A stretch of DNA of 22,500 nucleotides from Armadillidium nasatum (GCA_009176605.1 SEYY01006796.1:5001-27500), one strand, 5' to 3'; shown: positions 8,600 to 20,996, counted from the first letter of the stretch. A program made the numbers and translations. The notes: generated by a model from the letters alone, not told the origin.

Positions 8600-9560
8600 G
8601 CTTAAAAGAAGGTAAAACTGCAGTTTTGCAGTCGGAAGAAACTAGAGGTGGGAAAGAAGAAGAAGAAACAAAGTTAGAGTTGAAAGGCGTGAAGAAGAGG
8701 ACACAGAAAGATTATTGTGTTTTCTACGGAGAAAAGAGTTTTTAGTGTTGGGAAAATAAATTTTGCACGATTCCGGAGTTTGAATACGAAGGTAGTCCTG
8801 AAGGAAGCATCCCTGCGGCGTTTAGCACGAAAACAGGCAGAGTTAAACCAAGGTTTGCTAGGTTTTGTAGATGAGAAAGAATATGGAATGTACACCTCCA
8901 TTACAAAGAATCACCTCGGTAATGCGTTCTGCACACTCCCAGGGACCCCTTTCACGGAAGCAATAATCGTTCCATGGGAAATCGAGAAGTACGACCGCAA
9001 GTTCGACCAGCTTGCGGCATTAAAATGCCACAAAAGTTTCCTCGCAATAGGAGGGGGTCTCTCCTGCAGAAGACTTGAAAAAATAGAAGAGGATACAGAG
9101 ATAAGAAGTTGATCGGAGAAACCCAGATGAGGAAAGAGTTTAACATTATAAGGAGAAATATTAGAAGTTAGAAAAATGTCTTGAATGTTGGGTTCATCTT
9201 CAAGGTGATGAGGAATGCGAGTAAGGAGCTGCAACAACTGTTGATGGTCATTTTGGATAGCAAATTGAAAGGTACGTTCACCAGCTGTATCATGAGAAAT
9301 AGAAGAAAGCCATTGGCGTTGGTGAACATTGAAATCACCTAATATGATGATTTCAGAGAAAGGAGAAGAAGAGATAATGTGCTCTATTTTGGAATTTACA
9401 TAGTCGAAGAATTTTTATAGTCAGCAGAATTAGGAGATAAATAAACAGAACAAATGATATTAGTTGTAGAATAAGAAGAAATTCTGAGCCATAGGGTGGA
9501 AAATTCAGAAGACTCCAAATTGGAAACACGAGAGCGATCAACATCGCAAATATGCACCAC
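8600..9560 (-). pseudogene. Endonuclease and linker of LINE copy B
   Basis: The minus-strand fragments in several frames follow the family in order. First 'FFDYVNSKIEHIISSSPFSE' and 'IIILGDFNVHQRQWLSS' (about 9295-9410). Then 'NDHQQLLQLLTRIPHHLEDE' and 'IQDIFLTSNISPY' (about 9150-9255), and 'LGFSDQLLISVS' (about 9100-9135). Last come 'WHFNAASWSNLRSYFSI' and 'MEVYIPYSFSSTKPSKPWFN'. The expected Ser-Asp-His reads Ser-Asp-Gln, so the catalytic His is lost here too, by a different change than in copy A. Frame changes between fragments confirm decay. Confidence 0.8.
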
Positions 9561-9645
9561 AACTGCCTTTGGTTGAAAATTGAGGATAGAGACAGTAGGA
9601 AGAAACAGAAAAGGGTTTGCTATCAGAGCTCTTAAACACCTGAGG

Positions 9646-9891
9646 ATGGAAAACTAGGAAATATGTTGAGATAGATTAGTTAATTTTTAATGTATTTTAA
9701 AAGTGAATGAAAAGAGATGGCTTGGAGTTTTATTAAATCAAATGTTGAATCAGAGAAGTTTTGAAAGGGATACTCTAAAACGGAGACGAGGACTTTTGTT
9801 AACAGAATCAAGGACAAAAATGTATGAGGGTGCCGTCTAACTTTTTTGAGAGAATTCTGCATATAAGTGAAAACTAAGTAAAAACCTCTCT

Positions 9892-9920
<29 letters not shown>
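9646..9920. other. Intronic segment ending in A(26)
   Basis: No coding similarity is visible. A run of 26 A at 9895-9920, preceded by CTCTCTCTC, could be the tail of a + strand retroposed fragment starting somewhere after 9646. It could equally be a simple A-tract. Confidence 0.45.
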
Positions 9921-9922
<2 letters not shown>

Positions 9923-10770
9923 TAAAATCTAAGTGGATAATTTCTGGATCGATGCACAAGGAACTAAATGGTATGTAAACATCATGAAATGAGATAGTCT
10001 CTGTAATGGGAGATTTAAGTATCGTAAGTAACACAACGTGATCACAGGAACTTGAAGTTTTGAATGGCAGATGAGAGAGTAAAGAAGTGGATAGATGGTG
10101 TAATGAAAATTAAAAGGCTGTGATTTAATTAATGATTTAAAAAGTAGGTAAGGTTTAGTGATTTAATTATTAATTTCTGTTTAAATATCAACAATGTTTC
10201 CATAGAAGTGGGAGAACCTGAGAATCAGAAACCATAGACTAAATAACTTTAAGTACAAGTTTCATCATCACAACAGTGATGATGCTCACGTGGTAATGAC
10301 TTTTAACCTAACGCTGAAGAAGGTTGCTGACGGAAACACAGTACTGAAGCGACAGATAGTTTCTGATAAAAGATGGTAAACGTAAAGTTAAAAAAATGTA
10401 ATAAAAAATATGAAGCAACTAAATATATAATACTAATTAAAAATAAAATATGAGAAAAGTCTGCTGAACTAGGTAGTGATTAGAGAAACAACTGAAGTAG
10501 TTAATCGAAGCAGTGGAAAAAAATAAAAGTCACGAATGAAGTAAAAATACCAAAAGAAGAAAGTTTAAAGATAAAAATAAGTAGCAAAATAAAAAAGTGT
10601 ATATTTCACTTGAATTATCGAGATAAGATGCACAAAGGGAACATCTACAATGAATTTCCTTGATGGCTATATAAGTTATCAGTGAAGGCCGGATTAAAAT
10701 TAGACATTTGCGAAAAGTAGGAGAAAAAATGTGGTTTTTCATGGTTACTAACTTTTAAGAAATGCTGAAG
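9921..10770. other. Intronic sequence with an old repeat relic near 10255-10385
   Basis: Mostly AT-rich without coding signal. 10255-10385 is distinctly richer in GC. It contains a perfect 9-bp hairpin and a 'GCTGAAGAAGGTTGCTGACGGAAAC'-like stretch resembling termini of widespread invertebrate repeats. Confidence 0.45.
10263..10284. repeat. Perfect 9-bp inverted repeat, 4-nt loop
   Basis: CATCATCAC and GTGATGATG are separated by AACA. A CACGTG palindrome follows three bases later. Confidence 0.85.
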
Positions 10771-10781
10771 TAATAATAACG

Positions 10782-10854
<73 letters not shown>

Positions 10855-10924
10855 TAATAATGATAATAATGATAATAATAATAATAGTAATAATAATAAT
10901 AAAAATAATAATGATAATAATAGT

Positions 10925-10971
<47 letters not shown>

Positions 10972-11022
10972 TAATGTTTTTTAATATTATTATTATTATT
11001 ATAATCATTATTATTATTATTA
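10771..11022. repeat. (AAT)n followed by (ATT)n in opposite orientation
   Basis: About 200 bp of AAT units with GAT, AGT and AAA interruptions is followed, after GATAATGTTTTTT, by about 38 bp of ATT units. The two parts are mutually complementary and could fold back on each other. Confidence 0.95.
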
Positions 11023-12082
11023 TTGGTAAGTGACTTCAGATACTCTAAAGTCTAAATGCTTATCACCTTTCGATTTCTTTTCTTTTTAAATTTCCACTTT
11101 ACATTCCGTAAACATTTTCATCAAAGAACATCTTCATTAATACGAATGCTTCCATCATATTATTAATCCTTTTCGAAGAAAAATATTTTTTAGTAAATCT
11201 GATAATAATGTAATAGTATCTGGATTTCCCTGCTTTTAAATGAGAAAAAGACTTCTCAGCATATTTACTGATAAAACTTCTCTCGTTCTTACTATTTTAA
11301 TTAACTCTTCAAAGCTGTAGTTCCCATTAATGTAAACTAATATATTAAAGCGAAATATAGACCTAAATACTTTTTAAAAATAGAATTTATAGATAACTTA
11401 GAAACAGAATATTTCCAAATTTTATTTGAAATTGAAATTTTATAAGTACATAAGGAAATTTTTCAAAGCTGAAAATTGCTGTCTGTACTCATTCCTTTTG
11501 CAATTCACAAATAAGATATTGTTCTGCAAAAATCTGTAGTATTTCCTTTTGCATCTTACAAGTGTTATGAGCTAAAATTTATGTAAAAATTTAATCACCA
11601 AAAAGTTTTAAGCCATTTCCATATATATTCACTAATCATAACATCATAGGAAATTTAAAGTTGAACTAAAGTTGTTTTTCTATAACTAGCATATGAATTA
11701 AAGTATGGAAAAAAACCAAGATTTCTCCTACCTATAGTATTTTTTATCGTGAATTTTAGATTTATTTAAAAATTTGCATTCTTATTTGTTTGATTTAGTA
11801 AAGTAAATTGGAGATTTATAGAAGTTTATTGACGTTTTATGATGATAAATTAATATTTGATTTTGATTATTCTGTGAAATTATTTGCACTTTTTATAGCA
11901 TCAAAACTGAAGACATTTCAGTTGATCACAATAAATGTCGACTTAAATGTTTTTCCATTCCTAAATTATTTTTAAATATTTTTCCCTTTCTTATTTTCTT
12001 GCGACACAGGTTATAAATCGCAGTTTTAATAATAGTGCAGCTTGTTATTTCTCTTAAATAATAAAAGCTTTTTATTTTTCAG
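11023..12082. other. AT-rich intron sequence before dynein exon d
   Basis: I see no ORF, repeat or RNA signal here. The last bases form a good polypyrimidine tract and acceptor (ttttatttttcAG). Confidence 0.6.
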
Positions 12083-12168
12083 ACTTTCGCCGCTCAAATA
12101 AAGCATTATTTTAAGTACGTTGGTCAGGCAAGTCATGTTCCTAATTCAGCTATTGTGGCTGTAATAAG
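12083..12168 (+). CDS. Axonemal dynein heavy chain, exon d (internal)
   Basis: The exon starts on a whole codon, reads 28 codons and leaves two bases (AG) before donor GTAGGT. The protein is 'TFAAQIKHYFKYVGQASHVP' then 'NSAIVAVI'. It corresponds to the 'eI-ky-------lp--v-vg-f' helix-plus-strand of dynein tails that follows the previous helix. It is too short to be found by ORF length. It is recognised only because its phase (0 in, 2 out) fits exons c and e exactly and because the motif is in the expected order. Confidence 0.75.
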
Positions 12169-12854
12169 GTAGGTTGAGAACCGAAATCAAAATAAAATTG
12201 TCAAAAATATATTCGTTCACTCTTTGATTATTTGCATTTGCACTAATAGATACTAGGTCCTATAGCTTATACTTCAATTGACAGTATTTTATATTAAATT
12301 TCTTGCGTTTTAAAACTTAAAATTTTAGTTTTCTTTTAAAATGTAAAAAATTTTAATGAAAATGTTATAGTATTTGAATGTACTTAACTTCAATTTTACC
12401 TTGTTCAGAAGCTGCATCATGAAACGAAACAACCATAGGTAGGATATGCATCTCGACATATATATTTTTGAAATTTATGCATATTAAGTAAACTCAAGGA
12501 AAATTTGTTGATATAATAAGAAGAGCTGTTCCATTATTTCCATATAGCACACTTTACCACCTCCTCAAATTATGCCTCCAAATTAGAACTTACCAAGAAC
12601 CTAGAAAAGACTCACGCCAAACGAACAAATTTTGTTATACTGAAACTTGCATTACCATTGCATAATATTCAACTGTTTAAAGTCAATGGTCAGGTTCAGA
12701 GTGTTATTTCGTTAAACATGCTACCTGTCAGATTTTATGAGAGACGTGTAATAATAAATTAAGTAGAGTGCTTTAACAAAAGAAAAATCAGAGGAGTCTA
12801 GTAGGGGAATTCCTTAAATGCAACTGGTTATTTTCACTAAGCATTTTCAATTTT

Positions 12855-12950
12855 ACAGAAAGCTTATATTTTATTATTTATGTAATTTTTCGTGATCACA
12901 ATTGACAGAAAGCTTATACTTATTAGTTATATATTTTCGTGATCACAATT
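12855..12950. repeat. Tandem duplication, two copies of about 50 bp
   Basis: 12855-12903 and 12905-12950 both begin ACAGAAAGCTTATA and end TTTCGTGATCACAATT, with a more variable AT-rich middle. Each contains an AAGCTT and a TGATCA palindrome. Confidence 0.9.
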
Positions 12951-15900
12951 CTCGATCATGCTCTTAGCTCTTTACTTTTAACCTTATAATGGTGTATCGA
13001 GCTGAGATTGACGCCATCATTTAAAACGTAAGAATTGAAGTACGTGTTTTCTTTATGTTTCTATTTCTTTGTAGTTTACGATTTTTGAAACAATTTCACG
13101 TTAATGGAATTACGTATAGGAATCTTATTTTTACTATACCTTGGCCAATCTTCTATCAAAGTTGAAGCATGTGTTTATTCTTCCGAATTTGAGGCTAAAA
13201 ATTATTCTTCTCTTAAGGTTTATATCTGTCAATTTAGGAGAGTATTAATGGTCTTTTTTCATCAATTGTTGAATTTCACTTCAATCTGTCGTTTTCTAAT
13301 CATGGTCAGTTTTTCTGCAGCTTCATACCTAATTTCACTCACTTTGTTTTTCTACTAGCTGAGCATATAAAAATTTACTCTTTGAAGTCTTCCATTTTCT
13401 CCTAAATCCTTGAAACTTCACAAACTTTCCAGGATACTATAAACTCTACAGGATATTAAAATCTGCTACTTCTATTTGTTTTTCAAACACTGAGGTAAAG
13501 CTTCTCCAATTGGTTTTTGATACTTCTCAAGTCGCCATTAAAGTTGCGTTGCATCAGATTTTGGTTGACACTCTTTTTCCAATCAATTTTTATAGTAAAA
13601 AATATTCTCATTTTGATCGTGAATTGTTTGTGAGTTGCCTTTTTAGCCTTTCTACATATTAAACATTTTTGAACGAGAGAAATGTTAATTCATGTACAAT
13701 TCAAGACTTCTTGTGTGCCCTTGTTTAATAGTTGTAATTCTACTTTCTTTTAAACAGAATTTTTCTTATATGGTTCATATAAAAGTTGCTTGCAGCTGAC
13801 GCTTGGTCAATATCTTTCTTTTTTTTTTAATCCTGTAGATTTGTCAGCTATAACCTATCTTTGGAGTTTTTAGTAGAAACAGATTCTCATCATCTTGAGC
13901 TTCAGTCTTTTTCTCTGCACGATAATCCTTCTTCATTGTGTGATGTCTCCACTCCTTATCTTAGGCTATTCATTCTTAAGCTTATGAGGCAGAAAATTTT
14001 AATGCCCTTCATGGTATGTCTCACCCAAGCATGAATGTTTCTCATTGTTCAATAAATGACCGCTATTGTTATATTTTTTTTTTTTTTTACAATGAATCAG
14101 ACATTCGCACTTGGGCACAAACATATCATCGATATCAATTACACGTCGAGTCCTTTGAGGTTCCTTACTTATATAGACATCGTCTGTCCTTTACTTACCA
14201 TCTGGGTATTATGACAGCTCTCCTGTCTCATTTCGATACCTAAGAATTGATACTGATAATAACAGGAAATGAATGAAAGCTTTTTTTAAAAATACAACTG
14301 AAAAATCTTTTTTTATACACATTTCTTTACTGAGTATTCAGGTTTGGTGTACCATTGAACCTTATTATTGATAGGAATCCCCAATTTGAATGTGAATTCT
14401 TTATGGATTTATAGTCTCTAATCAATTTTGGTCGTTTGAAGACCTAGTATTAAGATGCCCAATATAACCGCATCAAAGAGTGATTTCACTGGATTTTAAA
14501 AAACAGGAAAAATAATTTATTTTAAAAATAAATTATTATAACTTCTTTGGTTCTTCTAAGGCTTCGATATTACCATAATGATTACGATTATTCTCTTTTC
14601 CAGGCGGTTACAGATAAAACTCTTTTATATCCCTCAGAACTTTTATTACTACACGTTATTACAAACAAGATTTTAACAAGTTTACGGAAAAGTTTTTTAC
14701 TCGCAAGTAGAGGCTTTATGTTCACCATCTTTCATTGTCACACACTGCTTGAAATGTTTCCTTTATTCCTATGAGATTTAAAAACCTGCTCGCATGCAAA
14801 TATTTGCGCAGATCATATTAAAAAGTAACTAGAAGCCCCTTATAAAGGTCCCTTATTGCTTTTCGATCTATTTGATCAATGATTTAAGATTCAACTGTCT
14901 AGTTGGAGATCTGATATGGTTTTCCTTGACATCTTAAAATCTAAATACATTTCAGCAACTCCGAGGTGAATACGACTCCATCACCTTTGTTCCCTTCTTC
15001 ACCATTTGCATTATTCTCTATTTATACTTTTCTGTTTCCACACGTACATTCTTCTTTTAGCTCATCCTTTTGATACTTTGCCACCTCCTCAATCTACTGT
15101 ATTTGCAATCTCTAATTGTAACTTTTTTTCAAAAAGATGTCCTTATCTTTTTGCTTCTTTTGTTCTAAGACTTGCAGTTCGATACTTTTTTAAATTCGCT
15201 TCACGCTTAATAGGGGCATTGGGGAGAGGTGTCAATTATTATAGCTCTTTTTCCTACATTGCCAAAATTGAGTATCATAGTCAATATTTTAAACGCTATA
15301 CTTTAATGCAGAGTATTATTACGGTACTTATACAAAAAATTTCACTGAAGAGGTGTAATACTAAATTAAATAAATAATGTGTTTTAATAAATGAATATAG
15401 AAAATACTATCCAAGTAAACTCCTAGAAAATAGTTGCAACAGTTTCCACGTAGCATTTTTTTGAAAGGTAAGTTTATGATTTACCAGCTATAGTTATCCC
15501 AATAGTGTACTGTATGTACCATGATTTAACAAACAATATCCAACTCGGTAGATGACATTGATTTGAATGAGAATTTGAGCCTTGAAAATATTTTAGAGTT
15601 TCTTTAAGCATTTATATTATATTAAAATATCTATAGAAGTTTCAAAGTACTGATTATTCAAAAATTTATCTAAAACCCACAGTGAAACAGGTTAACATAC
15701 TTTAGATTATTTAGATGAAATCGTGGTTTGTTACTTCTACTACAGTTTTTTTTCTAAAAAGAATAGTAAACTATTTGCAAGTAGATTTTCAGACATGTTA
15801 AATGCTGAAACGAATAAATTTGAAAGACCTGCTACGAATCAAAGAATGGAAGTAGCTTTCTGATTACGCTATTGAATCCATTCGGTAAATCAACGAAGGT

Positions 15901-16120
15901 TGGCCTTGATCCTACCTACAAGGCTTGTAGATTAATAAGGAAAAAATGCAAAAAATAAAGTCATGTTCCTCAAAGATGTCTACAAGGATAAAACCATAAC
16001 TCTCTTCAAGAACCTGAATGACAGCATATGACACGATTTTTGCATGATCTTCAGAGCCAAAGAAAGTATAACAAATAGCAAAATAGCTTCTGTGTCTTCA
16101 AAGAGGAGGAATTTTCTAAA
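12951..16120. other. Long AT-rich intron stretch, nothing confidently identified
   Basis: The + strand is T-rich with several ORFs of 75-123 codons (13104-13358, 14016-14243, 14547-14774, 15006-15377). None shows a recognisable domain. 13838-14031 is also open and has a less biased composition, so an ancient, unrecognisable mobile element is possible. I see no microsatellite longer than about 15 bp. Confidence 0.5.

Positions 16121-16200
<80 letters not shown>
16121..16200. repeat. (TA)n microsatellite, about 38 units
   Basis: A near-pure TA array. Tyr-Ile ORFs across it are artefacts. Confidence 0.98.
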
Positions 16201-16203
<3 letters not shown>

Positions 16204-16500
16204 GGAAGATGTAGCGCTGTCCCAAGAGATGAAAATTTCCACCACTATACTTAACCCCCACGGGGTGAAAGGTTGAGCTAGACCATTTCGCTTCATTCCA
16301 TTGCCCTTTGGTTTGTACCTTTTCACGTTTTACCTTCTCAGAGGGTCTCTAGTGTACCCGTCTTATATTGGAGTGTCTATGCTCCCACTAACCTCCACCT
16401 CCTCGCTTCACATGTACCCACATATTTACAAGCACTTACTTGTACATTACCTTTAAATAAAATCAAAATGGCGAAACAAACAGCCAAAATTCATCCATTA
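16201..16500 (+). other. GC-richer segment upstream of LINE copy C, unclassified
   Basis: The base composition is clearly different from the surrounding intron. It contains ACCCC-CAC-GGGGT (16254-16266) and 'CCTTCTCAGAGGGTCTCTAG'. Similarity of copy C to its relatives starts only at about 16501, so this may be a 5' part of a different element into which copy C was joined. An ATG at 16468 runs in frame into LINE coding sequence. Confidence 0.45.
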
Positions 16501-18003
<1,503 letters not shown>

Positions 18004-18446
18004 ATTTTCATACGATTTAATCTGTCATTATTTCAAGGTTTTTAATTTAGATTTAAAAAATATGGCTAAATATTAAAATATTTTCCGCAAGTGCAGTTAT
18101 ACTGCTAAGAGATAAATACATTTTCTTTTAACTAATTTTCACATATAAATCGTTTAAAGTCGATTAGTACTGTAATATTGTAAATTCTCTACAATACAGT
18201 ACTAAATAACAAGGGTTGAAATCGTATGAAAATTGTATATCACAAGAAGTGCTACATATAAATAGGCATAGAACACTTACATTTCGAATTCTTTACTGTA
18301 AAAAATTGAACAAGAAGGGATAAAATCTTATGAATATCGAATAACATTATAGCATTAATAATTTTTCACTATATAGTACTGCAAAGAGTGCTGTAATTTG
18401 ATTTTCACTAACCTGTAATCAGGAAATTTCTATTTTCACACGATCT
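18004..18446. repeat. Cluster of four related 15-mers in inverted and direct arrangement
   Basis: ATTTTCATACGATTT (18004-18018) has its perfect reverse complement AAATCGTATGAAAAT at 18219-18233. Near copies are AAATCTTATGAATAT (18323-18337) and ATTTTCACACGATCT (18432-18446). The order is forward, reverse, reverse, forward. A separate hairpin lies inside the first pair. It could be a MITE remnant, but I see no target-site duplication. Confidence 0.7.
18164..18205. repeat. Imperfect hairpin, 16 paired bases with one 3-nt bulge
   Basis: The 5' arm at 18164-18182 (TTAGTACTGTA-ATA-TTGTA) pairs with TACAATACAGTACTAA at 18190-18205 across a 7-nt loop. Only the ATA bulge at 18175-18177 is unpaired. 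Confidence 0.85.
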
Positions 18447-18881
18447 ACATCAATTTCAAAAATTATATTCTTTATGGAGGAACCCGATTGAATGTGGATT
18501 GTGCACTTCGTGCATTGTAATAGTATTAGAAAGTTCTTAAGCGTAAATTTAAAGTTATTTAAATTCATCAAAATTTTTTCTGGATTTTCTTTTATTATTT
18601 TTAATTTTAAATCAGCTGAGTGAATTTTTACCAAATCTTAAACTTTATTTTTTTCAATTAATATCCTAAAAATAAGTTTCTTTTCAAATGTATCAAAAGT
18701 CAGTTTAAATCGATAAACATTCGTGCTTGATTTTAATGTTACTTTTACGTCTAATTAAAACTAAATCTTTATCAGTTACTTATAGTCAATAACATTAAGA
18801 GAATACAATTTATGGAAAAAAAATAGTTATAATAGATATATTTAACTTAGGAGTTTGGTATATATATGAATTCAAATTTGA
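18447..18881. other. AT-rich intron sequence, nothing identified
   Basis: I see no coding signal. A 71-codon minus-strand ORF (18419-18634) is Lys/Ile/Asn-rich, as expected by chance in AT-rich DNA. Confidence 0.55.
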
Positions 18882-18970
<89 letters not shown>

Positions 18971-18993
18971 TAATAAATAATAATAATAATAAA

Positions 18994-19082
<89 letters not shown>

Positions 19083-19091
19083 TAATAATAA

Positions 19092-19122
<31 letters not shown>

Positions 19123-19125
19123 AAT
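18882..19125. repeat. (AAT)n microsatellite, about 240 bp, interrupted
   Basis: AAT array with interruptions near 18967 (ACAATAATAAAT), 18992 (AAAATAT), 19080 and 19100. Confidence 0.97.
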
Positions 19126-19409
19126 CATAATTAGAAAGGCATACGAAAATGGAAATATTTTTCTCTTTTTTTTAACATAGCGATGTCACATTTGAAAAAT
19201 TCATTTCATTACTTTATTTACTACAGTCGCAATGGATAAAAAAAAAAAAAAAAAATGGTAAACCAACCGAGGAAAAAGAATTCTTACTACAAAAAAATAA
19301 GTTAAATAAAAGTATGAAAATGTTTTCCTAAAGATAAATTTCGTCTACTCGGTTATACTTGCAACAAAAAAGATGCTTTTGAGAATTGATTAAGAAAACT
19401 GAAAGACGA

Positions 19410-19410
<1 letters not shown>
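19126..19410. other. AT-rich intron sequence with A(17) run
   Basis: Contains an A-run at about 19239-19255 and no other identifiable feature. Confidence 0.5.
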
Positions 19411-19487
<77 letters not shown>

Positions 19488-19506
19488 CTATCTCTTTTTC
19501 TCTCGT

Positions 19507-19578
<72 letters not shown>

Positions 19579-19780
19579 TCTTTCTCTCTCTCTATCTCTC
19601 TCACTCTCTGTCTCTTTCTCACCATTTCTCTCTCACTTTTTCTATCTTCCTCTCTCTCTTCTCTCTTCTCTCTCTCTTTCTCATTCATTCTCTCTCTTTC
19701 TCTCACTCTCTCTCTCTTTCTCTCTCTCTTTTTCTCTCTTTCTCTCTCTCTCACTCTTTCTCTCTTTCTCTCTCTCTCTT
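19411..19780. repeat. Polypyrimidine (CT)n tract with embedded (TATC)n
   Basis: About 370 bp of almost pure pyrimidine on the + strand: perfect CT at 19413-19468, (TATC)6 at 19469-19492, then CT/CTTT blocks with rare G or A. The Ser-Leu ORFs on this strand and the Arg-Glu ORFs on the other are artefacts. Confidence 0.98.
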
Positions 19781-19812
19781 AAGTCAAAGAGAAATAAACC
19801 AACGAAGAAACA

Positions 19813-19834
19813 AAGAGAGAGAGAGAGAGAGAGA
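19813..19834. repeat. Short (GA)n tract, complementary to the CT tract
   Basis: About 11 GA units 33 bp after the CT tract. They can pair with it. Confidence 0.9.
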
Positions 19835-20101
19835 ATTTTCTTCCTCAAAAGTTTAGTGAGAATAGCAAAACATTTTCCAATTATGGAAAATAAAATCTTT
19901 TTTAGACTTTTCTTGTAAGAAGAAGAGACGATTTGTCTCACGTTATTTCTAAATGTCTGAATGAACAATCGATTAAGTTGCTAACAATAATATAATAAAA
20001 TAATTTATTTTTCTTAAAGGAAATAACAATGATTACATTTAATTTTTAGCAAATACAAGACAAATGCATGTTTCATTGTATTAAATATCTAAAAGCAGTT
20101 C

Positions 20102-20316
<215 letters not shown>

Positions 20317-20397
20317 TTTAACATCAAAGACTCCTATTTCATTCTCATGTTATTTATACGCCAAAAAATGTTTTTTTTTTTTATTGTTATATCTATT

Positions 20398-20432
20398 TTA
20401 TTATTATTTATTATTATTATTATTATTATTAT
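20398..20432. repeat. Short (ATT)n microsatellite
   Basis: About 11 ATT units in opposite orientation to the array 80 bp upstream. Confidence 0.9.
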
Positions 20433-20891
20433 AATTAGTATTATTAAGATCACGAATATTTAAAAATATTACTACAGTATTATTTTGTTTAGAGTTTCTT
20501 CCGATTCTGCTAACTCACATTCTTTTCACAACGTTTTAAAAACGTCGCTTTTTTCAGAGCTGCACAAATGCACAAGTCTTAGAATTGAAATTTTACAGAA
20601 AATCAATAAAAAAAATTCATGAGGCCAAAATAATAGCAAACTTTCAATGTTTTCCTTTTTAATCAATTTTCTTAGAACTTTAGTTTGTTTATACTTTGAT
20701 TAACAAGAAAAAAAACTAAAGAATTTGTTATTTAATTAATTTCCAGAATTTTTTATCAATTTCTATAAAATTTGAATTCTGATTTAATGTAGATTTTGAA
20801 ATGACCGATTCATTTATGTTGTTTAATAAAATTTAGTAAACTTGAATATTTTTTCAATATTATTTCTTTATTTACTGAATTCTATTTTTAG
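20433..20891. other. AT-rich intron end before dynein exon e
   Basis: No feature is visible apart from the acceptor 'gaattctatttttAG' at its end. Confidence 0.55.
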
Positions 20892-20996
20892 ATTAGAGTA
20901 TGAGCCGCTTCGACAGAGTCTTCTCGTAAAATGCAACAATTTTGTTAGTCTTTTGAGACTGAAGTTAATTAAGGATCACAGGAGTGTCATTTCGAG
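20892..20996 (+). CDS. Axonemal dynein heavy chain, exon e (internal)
   Basis: The first base completes an Arg codon with the AG left by exon d. The exon then reads 34 codons and leaves AG before donor GTAAGG. The protein is 'LEYEPLRQSLLVKCNNFVSL' then 'LRLKLIKDHRSVIS'. This matches the dynein tail helix with 'l---l---c----------h----n--l---f', in which a long amphipathic helix ends in a Lys-x-x-x-x-His motif. The match of phase and motif order to exons d and f is strong support even though the exon is only 105 bp. Confidence 0.8.

Larger units (their letters stand above)
7430..9645 (-). mobile_element. Jockey/CR1-like LINE, copy B (internally deleted)
   Basis: Reading the minus strand from 9645 down, the copy holds endonuclease (about 8900-9640), linker (about 8600-8900), RT (about 7735-8430), the start of the thumb and connection at 7660-7735, then the extreme C-terminus and 3' UTR (7430-7660). 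'LTSDLSRISNYAEKAWLF' jumps straight to 'SKTRATPFSAQSYLFSVQLS'. The roughly 430 bp that copy D carries between these points (including 'MEYASHIWGGSTHTALL') are missing. Catalytic residues of the endonuclease are changed and the RT is frameshifted, so the copy is dead. The 3' end carries the shared stem-loop at 7452-7473 and then merges into (ATT)n. Boundaries are estimates from loss of similarity. Confidence 0.87.

Noticed and set aside
10313..10340. Active hammerhead ribozyme
   Set aside because: CUGANGA and GAAA blocks are present, but stem II does not pair properly and no cleavage triplet sits after a usable stem III. It is kept only as a possible relic.
13104..15377. Four ORFs of 75-123 codons with hydrophobic stretches, possible membrane proteins
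   Set aside because: A T-rich strand gives Phe/Leu/Ser-rich ORFs by chance. None has a signal, domain or supporting gene structure.
16468..16500. Start 'MAKQTAKIHP' looks like a histone H3 N-terminus
   Set aside because: Only a few residues resemble it, and the frame runs straight into LINE coding sequence with no histone fold afterwards.
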